This document shows positions 45,062 through 55,200 of a stretch of 64,000 nucleotides of DNA, in pieces. The position numbers and the translations under genes are program-made. The number at the start of each line of letters is the position of its first letter. The first letter of the stretch is position 1. This DNA comes from Neckera pumila (lineage: Eukaryota > Streptophyta > Bryopsida > Hypnales > Neckeraceae): assembly GCA_963969595.1 (NCBI GenBank), contig OZ018409.1:32253282-32317281 (forward strand), given 5' to 3'. The notes under the pieces are model-generated. The model was given only the letters and a program-made list of their open reading frames with translations. It was not told the origin of the DNA and ran no database searches.

Positions 45062-45386
45062 TGCCCTAATAGGCACCTATTTCCGCGACAGGGAAATACC
45101 TATAGGGTAATGCCCTATAGGGTATTCCGTGAAAAAAGAGACCGACGAGGAGGGCGGAGCGCGATGAAGAGGTCTGTTTTTCCACGGAATGCCCGAAGGA
45201 CGAGGGCATTACCCAGCATAAACCACAGGTGGGCAACAAATTTTCTTGGATGAGATAGTTGTTTTGGATGAAAAATCCGTAATGTCCAATTACGTGGTTT
45301 TGCCCGCGTAATTGAGCATTACGGTTCATTGCGATTCAAAACCCTCCCCGCAAATGTACGGGACAAATCCCAGCAGTGGTTTACGT
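45062..45386. repeat. Foldback insert with a conserved loop, copy 2
   Basis: Stem arms GGGTATTCCGTGAAAAAAGA (from 45120) and TTTTTCCACGGAATGCCC (to 45194) enclose a loop with gacgaggagggcggagc, as in the 40415 copy. Outer arms are GGGTAATGCCCTA and GAGGGCATTACCC. The second hairpin (CCGTAATGTCCAATTACG opposite CGTAATTGAGCATTACGG) and the closing cagtggtttacg are shared. Upstream, 45062-45105 adds small hairpins (gtgccctaataggcac). Exact ends are uncertain. Confidence 0.65.
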
Positions 45387-46125
45387 TGCTGGAAACTGGG
45401 AGATAAATGGCATTTCAAAATGTGGAATTTTGCATTTTTTTTTGGTAGAATACAATTTGTGACATAGGTAAAAATTGAGTGCAAAAATAAAGCAATTTTT
45501 TGCCATTTCATAAGCCTGGAATTGCTAAGTGGGAAAAGAAACTTGTGCTGAAATTGTGATTTCTTGTCCAAAAGGCAAAACAAATGTTCAAAATTTCAGA
45601 TTGTATTACAATAGAATTGTCCAATGCTTCTATTTTGATACTATAAGTTCCTTATACAAAATTTCACACAATATCATATCACAGCACAACACAAACAAGA
45701 CACGTTAGAGGGTTAGGCAAAAAATAACAAAAAAATGTGTGCAACGCCAAGGCAAGCACCCGCAGCAGCGTCAAGACTCCATTCCGTCCTCCAGTGTCAC
45801 GCCTCTACATGTAGAGTCACAACAACATCTCAGACAACATGATTTGCTAGTCTTCAGTAAAGGAAAATTTAAGTTGCAAAGCACGCCTAACTCTTGAAGA
45901 GATCACTCTTTGTAATTTAAAGTATACACTTAAGTTAAAAAGGTATTTGATGTGGGACTATTTACCTTAATTATTGTATTTAAGATGACCATATTTTTAT
46001 ATAAAAAACTATAAAGGGGCATATTTCCAATATCCCATGTTTTTTGTAAATTCATTCATGCAGTCTTTTAAGTGGAGCTATCTTACATATAAAATTTAAG
46101 TGTCCACTTGACCAAGTGGTATTTC
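45387..46125. other. No recognised gene
   Basis: Unique-looking; the patch at 45735-45850 (caaggcaagcacccgcagca) is GC-richer. No reading frame with a motif. Confidence 0.4.
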
Positions 46126-46129
46126 TTAA

Positions 46130-47076
46130 CCCTAAAGACCAATTGTCTGTTGAATGAACAATTGAAAATCTGGGTAGGATCTAAGAAGTCAATTTGGGTC
46201 GATTATTTACAAAATTTTGACACTAATTATAAACATGTATTCCTTTATAGTGAGAATTTATTTTTTCCTAATTAAGTACCGAACAAAATCTATATTACCT
46301 TGAATTTTTGGGGCAGCCCGTACAATTTGGGGCACTTTGAGGCACCTTTTGCAAAAATGCTCATCAACTTTTAAAATTTGGGGTGTATGTAATAAATAAA
46401 ATATGGAATACAATTATTAAAAAAAAACATGGTTCTCAAATCATAAACTAAGAGGAATCAGAATTTTATTAGCTATGTTGGAATGGCTTCAAGAATAAGC
46501 ATTTTCTTCTACTTCAAGCCCTATTATTTTGCAATTTGTGAAGTCAAAGTTCTTTTAAAATATCCCACATATTTTATTCCAAATTTTTGTCTTTAATTTT
46601 CATTGTTTGGATTTCAAATAAAAAACTTCCTCATTGCATAAGAAATCATCAAAAATGACTAGTGTATTGTCAATGCACTTAACCTCCTTACATAGCAGGT
46701 TGCTTTAGAGTAAGTTTGATTCCATATTTGCTTCTAAAATATTTCATAAGTCAACCTAACATCATATACATATGAATAGCCAAAATATTTATCATTTTTT
46801 GTGTAGAACAAAATTTTTACTCTAGGAGGGCTCAAAGTCTACAGGCTATATTTTGCAAGAATTAAAAAAATAAATTCTCACTTCAAATATTATAATCTTT
46901 CAATCCACGTAGTTAAATGGGCTGAAATATTTTTCCACGCATTGCCTTACTTATTTAATACACTTTTATATGGTTGAAACTCAAAAAAATTAATTAACTT
47001 TTAATTTTAGACAATGCATCAAAAATGGGCAGTTTTGGACTTTTACTCTTCCAAAACACCCTCCGGCCTTTACGGG
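46130..47076. mobile_element. TTAA-flanked miniature element, copy D (947 bp)
   Basis: TTAA at 46126-46129 and 47077-47080 encloses CCCTAAAGACC and the inverted GGCCTTTACGGG. The left subterminal hairpin (caattgtctgttgaatgaacaattg type) replaces the ttcccttaggggaca hairpin of copy C. The interior is diverged, but tataatctttcaatccacgt and tttgcaatttgtg match other copies. Confidence 0.75.
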
Positions 47077-47080
47077 TTAA

Positions 47081-47977
47081 TAACAAGTTTACCATTGAAC
47101 ACTTTACAATCTCTATTGAAACTATTTTGTAAACATCCCATTCAATATGAGTGTGTTTAACATATATAGCTTCAAAGAATGAAGTTAAACAAACTAAAAT
47201 TCTATCCTCATATTGTATAGTTCTTAGTTTGTTGAACCTACTAAGGTAATTAGGTAAACCTCCCTATTCATATTATCTTGCCACTATGGTCAGTGCTTTA
47301 TGTTTACACTTAATATTTTTGATATATACACTATTAGTACTGTGGCATAGTTTCAATCAACCACCCTTCATTATAGATTTTTCTGACTATGTCCATTTTA
47401 TCATCGACATGAAATTATTTGTTTACATCCATACTCATCATACTATGAAAAATTTGCACAATCTCTATTTGTTAAGGCTAACTTATTAATAAAAAATTCT
47501 ACTATATGATATTTTTCTATACCCTATTTTATATATAATTCAATGGACTCTACAGTAGCCCTACATATCATACAAAATTTTTTTGCTTTGAATTAAATGG
47601 ACCCTATCTTTTAACTCACGCAGTTTTCTAAAAAATTGACAGTGATCTCCCCAAGTATTGTGTAGGACATGTGTGATTGTCTATATTAACATCATACTAA
47701 ACGTTGCAAGAGGTATTCATGGTGAAATGCGGACGTCTACATTAACATCGCAAGACATATAGAAGCTGAAGTTGACATCTCAAAAAATGGCTAAACATCT
47801 GAGGTGACATTTCAAAATACGTCTCAAAAAATGTCTGGACGTCTAATTGGAAAGTATGAAACTTGGACGTCTTGAAAAACATCTTTGGCTAGAATTTAGA
47901 AGTCTAGTACGTCTACAGTGATGTTTGTCACACCGAGGTAGACATCTCTGATGACAATGTATGTTATGAGATGCACG
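47081..47977. other. AT-rich DNA passing into a region of gacgtct-type repeats
   Basis: No gene to about 47640. From there words such as gacgtctaattgg, gtctcaaaaaatgtctgg and gacatctctgatgac recur at short spacing, as in the subterminal regions at 12180-12290 and 57000-57080. With 49639-50060 this seems to be one older CACTA-like element split by the insertion at 47978; its own ends are not resolved. Confidence 0.5.
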
Positions 47978-48246
47978 CAATAGTAGAAAATCTGTGCCCA
48001 AATTAACAAACCATCAACAAATTTTTGTTAATTTGGATAATGTATTGTTCATTTCCAAAGTTTTTTGTTGATTTTGCCCAAATTAACAGAAAAGTGACAT
48101 TTTTTTTGTTGACCTGGGTAGTACGAGTATCAAATCAACAAAATTTTGTTAAACTTTATGGAATCATTTGGGAATCTTTTGGAACCTTTCGGAATCTTTT
48201 AAACTTTTAATAGTGCAATTGTTTTTTTTTTAAAATTCACATTCAA

Positions 48247-48608
48247 AAGTCAGCAGACTTTGGTGGTGATTTTCACCTAGTATTTGAATTTTTTTCAAAA
48301 AACTTTCAACTGGAAAAAGTTGTCAAATGAAGTCAACTTTCACATCCAACAATCCGTTTGCAATTCCAAGACTCTGGTCAAAAGTTACAACAAAAAAACT
48401 GAGAGGGTGTTCAACCATTTTTTTTAAAAATGTCCAAATGCACCCCTCTCTGATTTTTGTCCATAACTTTTGATTGGAGGCTTAAAATCATAAACGGATT
48501 GTTGGAGGTGAAAGTTGAATTGATTTCGCAACTTATTTTAGTTCTAATTTTTTTGAAAGAAGGTTATCTTCTATGTCAAAATCGCCTTCAAAGTCTGCTG
48601 ACTTTTAA
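48247..48608. repeat. ~360-bp inverted-end element, left copy of a large inverted repeat
   Basis: It starts AAGTCAGCAGACTTTG and ends CAAAGTCTGCTGACTT, so it has its own inverted ends. The whole segment recurs inverted at 48783-49138 (gattgttggaggtgaaagtt; cactaggtgaaaatc-type blocks). The frame at 48457-48639 is a by-product. Confidence 0.85.
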
Positions 48609-48782
48609 AAACATTGGAAAAAATGAAAAAACTCAATAAAACAACTTCTATGCTTCAACTATACATGCAATTTTAAGAATTTTTTTTTCTTAAATCTTTT
48701 TTTTTCTTTAGAAGCTTTTGAACTCCTAATTATACTATGTATTTCTTTTTGAAAATTAAATATTCACTACTCGGTATTTTCA

Positions 48783-49138
48783 AAAGTCAGCAGACTTTGA
48801 AGGCGATTTTGACATAGAAGATGACTTTTTTCAAAAAATTTAGAACTAAAATAAGTTGCTAAATCAATTCAACTTTCACCTCCAACAATCCGTTTATGAT
48901 TTCAAGCCTCCAATCAGAAGTTATCGACAAAAATCAGAGAGGGGTGCATTTGGACATTTAAAAAAAATGGTTGAACACCCTCTCAGTTTTTTTTATTATA
49001 ACTTTTGATCAGAGTCTTGGAATTGCAAACGGATTGTTGGAGGTGAAAGTTGACTTCATTTTCCAACTTTTTCCAGTTCAAATTTTTTTGAAAAAGTTCA
49101 AATACTAGGTGAAAATCACCACTAAAGTCTGCTGACTT
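48783..49138. repeat. ~360-bp inverted-end element, right copy of the large inverted repeat
   Basis: AAGTCAGCAGACTTTG at the left and AAAGTCTGCTGACTT at the right. It is the inverted counterpart of 48247-48608, with a 174-bp spacer between the two. A transcript through both would form a long double-stranded RNA. Confidence 0.85.
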
Positions 49139-49204
49139 AAGAAAACCATGGAAAAAAACCCAAGAAACTTAGTAAATAAATTCCTACTTTCATTATTTAC
49201 ATCA

Positions 49205-49283
49205 ATGTTTGTTGGTGGTGTATTGGTTTGAACATTGGACCTCACCCGCGAGGTCCAAGGTTCAAATCCCCTTGGTTGCACCA
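49205..49283 (+). repeat. tRNA-derived (SINE-head-like) segment, not a functional tRNA
   Basis: The stretch has ggtttgaacattggacctc, cgcgaggtccaa and ggttcaaatcc (a good B-box) before ccttggttgcacca, the 3' half of a tRNA layout; tggtggtgtattgg could be a weak A-box. The acceptor stem does not pair properly, so a tRNA gene is unlikely. It is followed by GC-rich gtggcac/gccatgtgg repeats to about 49425. Its reverse translation gives the familiar spurious RGFEPWTSR peptide. Confidence 0.55.
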
Positions 49284-49638
49284 TCAAGGGGTTGCCCGCG
49301 TGGTAATGCCACGTGGCACCTGCCTAGGTGGCGGTGCTGCCATGTGGGTACCTTAGGTGGCACTACCATGTGGGCAGTTGCCTAGTTGGCGTTGCCATGT
49401 TGCAGTTCCCCATTGGTTGGGAATTTTTTTTTAAAAATACTTTGTAGATTTTTGAAAAAAAATGTCCAAATTAACAAAAAAATTAACACTTTTTTGTTAC
49501 CAAATCAACACTTTTTTGTTACCAAATCAACACTTTTGTGTTCAAAAGTACCCAAATTAATTTGTCCTTATTAACAAAAAAAATCAACATTTCTATGTTC
49601 ATTTTTGTTAATTTGGGCACTGTTTTTTTCTACTAGTG

Positions 49639-50195
49639 ACGTCGAAGTGAATGCCACATGCATGGAGGTGAGAAGCACAAGAAGCAAGTACTTGTCTTCT
49701 TTGACATCTTTTAAGATGTTCAGACGTCTATGCTGATGTTGTACAAAACATCACTGTAATTCTCCGATGACGTCGGAGATTGCTTCTGAAAATGCCACAT
49801 CAGCAACTCTAGGCACCACGTCACCTTTTTCGGCTTCCATGTCATTGTCACGTCAAAGGATACATCATCAACAAGTAACAGATGAAAAATTTGCTAAGCT
49901 GGCTTTCCGTGCTTACATGGCGACAAGGTGGCCAGATTTTTTGATGTTTTGGGCATATTCGCACAAACGTGATTTTTTGGACATCCGCGTAGACGTTGGA
50001 AAACGTCAGCTGCAACATGCCCACGCAGAATCCTGATATAAAAAAATAGATTTTATCTAGTGGTAGAAAACTGGACTCCCTTTCTCTTAAACTTGCCCTC
50101 TAAACCTCCGAGCAAATTGATTCGCAATTGTGCCGGACTGCTTACGCCTAAAGCTTCACCAACTATAGGTGCTTGCAGTCGCATTTCACAAAGTG
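49639..50195. other. Continuation of the gacgtct-type element; possible end near 50064
   Basis: Includes gatgacgtcggag and more 'gacgtc' words. Near 50045-50064 the sequence ends atagattttatctagtg, whose complement CACTAGATAAAATC would be a CACTA-like terminus. No gene is assigned. Confidence 0.4.
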
Positions 50196-50372
50196 TCACC
50201 TTGCTTTGCCTTTCTTCTTACGCTTGCCCTCGTATTTCTCCAAATTGTCCACCTTTGGAACCATAATCTTGCGCCGCATTGTAATTGCCGTGCAACTGCG
50301 GCAAATGACCCTGACCAAGTCGCCATTTGAATTGAACTCACCCTCCGCCCCGACAAATTTGCACGCCCAAAA
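50196..50372 (-). pseudogene. Short Cys-containing (possible BED-type zinc finger) remnant
   Basis: The minus strand reads FWACKFVGAEGEFNSNGDLV, then RVICRSCTA, then KIMVPKVDNLEKYEGKRKKK before a stop at 50196-50198. C-x2-C followed by 'VPKxDNLxKHxG' is reminiscent of the DNA-binding BED-like fingers at the start of some plant transposase genes, but the second Cys/His pair is not obvious. An upstream stop at about 50373 limits it. The DNA to 51000 on either side is GC-richer and coding-like but broken. Confidence 0.35.
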
Positions 50373-51006
50373 TTATTGCCATTGTCTTGTAATTATAGCC
50401 TGGGCCGTTTTCCTCCCTTCCACTTTGGCACAACAACATTGGCAACCTCATACAACTCGGGCGATACTACTATGGTTTTGAAAATAGAAAAATTCTGGAA
50501 TGGACCATGGAGAGACTGCAACAGCCGCGTCTCCGAAATGTAGATGACGTTGTTGTCTTAGACCACATTGCTAGCAATCGGAATGTGACACTACAAGTAC
50601 TTGCCAATACTACTTTTATTCTGACTCGATCCAGAAGTACAAAGCGCCATTGCAAGATCAGAAATCTGCACCCTACTCACCAATTCCAATAGTATTGAAC
50701 TAAAAAACAAAGCAGGAAACACAAAGCAAGCGCATGAAAGAGCAACACAACAATACAAAACAACACAGGGAAAACAAAGCAAGCGCATCCGTTAAATTGC
50801 AAACCGCCGCACAAGCGCACCATTGGCATTCTCAAAATTTGCCACCACATTCAAGCTGCGCTTCCATTTTCGCAATGCAGTGAATGCCAAAGATTTGCAA
50901 AGCCCCTCCAAGATTTTCACAGCACCAGGGAATTGGTAAATGACGGCAAGAACAAGGCGCCTCCAAAACTTTCAAACAGAAGCAAAAGATCCCTCCAAAT
51001 TCAAAT
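50373..51006. other. GC-richer region without an assignable gene
   Basis: It may belong to the same broken gene as the finger at 50196-50372 (a coding-like minus-strand block VVVPKWKGGKRPR lies near 50410-50450). No domain is recognised. Confidence 0.3.
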
Positions 51007-52239
51007 CACTACTAGAAAAAGCGGCTCGAATCAACAGAAAATTAATACATTTATGTTAATTGTGCCAAATTTTTTTTTCTGGATGTTGATTCGGCAAACC
51101 AGTTTTGTAGTCTACAAAGAACATCTACACAGTGACTGCATGCTGTGATGATGTGGCATTAGTGGCTGATTGCGCTTGTGTGGCATGTTGACGTGGTAGA
51201 GAATGCAATCCAAATCTACTTAGCTAGTGATTAATTTGGTAGAGTTAAGAGGGTCATTAATTACTCTTCAGTTACCATGAGTACGGGTTATCCATTCCAT
51301 TCTTGCATGGCCTTCAATTCTGCCCATATTTATTACATTACTAACACGTTGCATTCATTGTGCCTTCGCAATGTGTGTTCTGCCAGGTTCAAAAAGTAGT
51401 AAATAATGTCCAATCCTATTTCCATCCGTTATTGGAAGGGAGGGTTGTATATCCTCTTCCGTCTTTAGCTTCTTCTATTATAGCATAATTACATAGTGAC
51501 TTCCACGAAATGAAGGTAATTATTGGTAAAAAATAAATAAAGAAGTTCCAGAGAATTTTGCTAGTGCCCAATGATTGATGAATAACTACTGACGGATTCC
51601 TGTCAGACTCCTGTCACATTCCCACAATTTCTAATATGAATAAGATGTCGTCTTTGTAGCCAGAACTGCACATCCTCAATGCAAGGAGGACTTTAGACGC
51701 TCTCCGAAGCGGCTGCAAGAACTTCATATGTCCTTACAGTTCATCATCATGCATTTAAAACATTTAGTTTCATCAACACTCCCGTAGAAAGTCTAGACAT
51801 GCTCATATGTGAAATTCATAGTTCTACAACTGAAGATGATGAGACAAACTTTCCATTAAGCCTTTTTTTTCCTGAAATGGCCGGCCAATGCTGAGCACAC
51901 ACATCTCTCCCTACCCTAAACAATACTAACCTGGACACATATAAGAACAACATTCCTCCCAGCAAACCGAGAAGATCTAATTTTTAGAAGGCTACCAAAT
52001 AAAAAAAGAAAACCCCTTTCTTGTGCAAAATGGCAGAGGACACTTGGAAGAGCTACTCGTCAATGCTAACCCTAGTAATTTGCAGGGCTCAATCCCTACT
52101 CACCTTCTCTTCACGGTGTACAGAAAAAAGATGGTTTGAGAGGCCACTGCTGACATCCTTGTAGAAAGCCTGAATCCAACAGATGATGAAAGACTAGACA
52201 CGGCTTCCAATCAAGCTATCACCTAAGTCGAAACTGACC

Positions 52240-55200
52240 TCAGTCTGACTCTCCTTCCGAAGAGGATCTAGAGTCTCCAACATTACTGTCATATGTTGCA
52301 TTTGGTTCTTCTATCTACTCCACAAATGCATCCTTCCTCTGGATATTACGGCCTGTCCTTGCTGCTTCCAGATTTGCCTCGGGCACTACCTTTGGCGGCT
52401 GTAGTCCGTCATGATCCAAATCCATTCCTGCGTCAAAGATGCTGCCACCCTCTTCTACTTCTACATTTTCGTGAATTCTTCTGCCCCTAACCTCCTTTCG
52501 AAGTACTGTTTTCCAGCCAGGTTCGCCTGTACAGTCACTATAGAAGATTTGGTCAACATGCATGGGCAGAGCAAAAGACTCGGGACCAAGTGGGATCAGC
52601 CTCTCAAAATTAGCAAGAGTAAAACCCTAGTTGTCTTTTTTGATTGTGGCTGAATTCCCTTGGTAGTTGGCTTTCACCCAAGAGCACAATAGCACAACCA
52701 CACAGAAGCCACCATAATTGAGCTCCACAATCTCTTCCAATTGTTCCACGTACTCTATATTTGCCAACACCGAGTTTGGGTCCTGTAGACCTGTTCAACA
52801 TGGGCGACGGAATGTGGCGGCCACCCCTGAATCACACGTTCTCAATCGCACCTCTACTCCTGCAACTCGCAAATGATTTCCAAATGCCCACATACTCCTG
52901 TGTTTTGTAGCACGGTTAGAAGGTGGTTTGGAAAGGTGCACAACATCAGGCTTAGGGTGGTCATTGTTTCTTTCTCTTTCTTCAAACTGCACCTCCAATT
53001 CAAGCCACTCCGTAAATGGTAGCGGCTCGCCCAAGTCAACTGAAAATGGCGTTCGTTGACAGTTCCTCCGTCGTGGATTTTGCCTTTGAAAAAGCAATTG
53101 GGCGTCCATCCTGTCGGTGTGATATACTACGTACCTCCTATAATATCCCCACATCCCAAGAAAAAAATTCAGGAACAGTTAAATCTAGAGACTCTTCACA
53201 GTTGAAGGACTAAAAATATTAAACGCCTATCACTACTTTATTACAAATTTGAATGCTCCCAAAATTGACATTCATTACTTCTCAACATCTAGGTAACTGA
53301 ATAATGTTCTTTAATAATGTTCTTGAAGGAATGGATGAGGGGGGGCCATAATGTCCTCTGGCTGTATACATAAGTTACTACTGCATTTGGAACATTGGAC
53401 ATCACAGGCACCTCAACACTATTCAAGCCTCAAAATTGCCCAGTCAAGAATGTCAATGCATTCCGCATAGCCTTGTCATCAAAAACAAGCATCCCTTTGT
53501 TGCCCACGTTATTATTTGGAACATTGACACCCTTGGCAATCTTGACAAGGACTAGTGACAAGGAATGGTAAATTGAAAATAAAAGTGCCTACTCCATTTG
53601 GACTTAGTGGAACACATACTTTGCATGCAAGGGTAGGCCGAAGACATTATTGAATTGCACAAACATGCACTGCAGTACAAAAGCACGGGTCTGAGTCACT
53701 TACTCACGATATACTTCAAGCTGTATTATATTGTCACACACAAATGCGTGCAGCCATTCCTTCAACTGATCGGATAACACCCTGCTTCTTCTTTTCCCCT
53801 CTAAAATTTTGTCTGTCATAGTAGGGTCCTCCTTGTCGTCCCAAACGCGTCTGCTGGTAGGTCGGTACTCGGCTATGTACTTTGTTAGGAAACCCAATGC
53901 TTCCTCCACTTGATACCCCTGCGCGATGCTTCCTTTAGGCTTTGCTAAGTTCCGCACAAACTTTTTCAATCCCTTGTAGTATCTCTCAAAAGGATACATC
54001 CATCGTGTCTGGATGGGCCCACACATAAACAGCTCTTCTACCAAATGCACTGTCAGATGAACTGTGATGTCAAAAAAGGAAGGGAAAAAATCTTTCTCCA
54101 ACTCGACTAATACCTCCGCCACATTAGCCACTAACTGCTCACAGCTGTCACTATGGACAACTTTAGCACAAAGTCGGCGATAGACCCTGCACAAACGAGT
54201 CACAATGCCCACAAGTCTAGCATCTCCAATGCCCCTCAAGCACACTGGCAAAACCTGCTGCATTAAAATACAGTATCGTGGCTTTTCAGCCCTTGGAGTT
54301 GACCATTTGAAATTCTCTTGTGCAAGTTGGATACATATCCTGTTGGAAACTAAATGTTCTTTAGATTCTGGAGGAAAACAGCTCTTTGGTCTTTCAAGAG
54401 TACATAAGGAGCATTGGGTACAAAAAACCTGTCACCGTTGGGTGCCACAGGCCGCAGCCATAGGTGCTGTCTAATACCCCGCACTTGCATATCAACTCAC
54501 GTTTGAGGCTTATATTTCTCTTCTATTAGTGTTTTTAGTATATTTTCACAAATGTTTTTTTTGCAGTGCATTGCATCCAACAAATGACAAATAGATAGTT
54601 TCTGTATCATACACCATTACCAATAATTAGAACAGGCTAGTTTATTTGGGATCCACAATTGCGGGTAATATAAAAAGTGCCCTTGCGGCATGTACAACAT
54701 TCTGAACCAGTCCAAAAGAGACAACTGAGCAGTGAACGTGCAGTGACATCGACTTCATGTCAATTGTGTTCCGGCCAACATCATGACTGCGGCAAACACC
54801 CCTATGCAAGCATATTTTCAAGGCAAGTTGTAATCAACACCGTTGTGACACAAACTAGATTCGATCAAGCGCTTCCCCTAATAAGTTCTTCTATTCTAAA
54901 AATCCAATATAATGCACTTCACCGGTCTACTTCTGAAATACCTCAAGGGAACTAGAACTATGTAACTTCAGTCCATTCATTGCAAATGGTGAACTTAATC
55001 TAAAAACAAATGCAATTGGACGTTGACAGTACTGTACAACTAGGTACAGTGGAAGACATTCAAAAACATGCTCGGGGACAATGCATGAAAGTTTGACGCA
55101 CCTCCCAGTACGGTAGTAGGAAGAGGACGCTCAACCTCTTCACACTGTACTCCTTCACAGGATCCTCTGCGTCATCTTTAGTGCCACCCATTGCTAGAAA

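Larger units (their letters stand above)
47978..49638. mobile_element. 1.66-kb non-autonomous CACTA element
   Basis: The left end is CAATAGTAGAAAATCTGTGC and the right end is the inverted GCACTGTTTTTTTCTACTAGTG-type sequence. Next to both ends the word cccaaattaacaaa repeats. ACG lies outside each end (47975-47977 and 49639-49641), the 3-bp duplication of CACTA elements. It carries no transposase but holds two inverted MITE copies and a tRNA-like segment. Its terminus resembles that at 51007. Confidence 0.8.

Noticed and set aside
49205..49283. Functional tRNA gene
   Set aside because: The B-box and 3' end look right, but the acceptor stem and D-arm do not pair convincingly.
49105..49287. 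Minus-strand peptide containing RGFEPWTSR
   Set aside because: This peptide is a well-known artefact of translating a tRNA-like sequence in reverse; kept only as a tRNA-derived segment.
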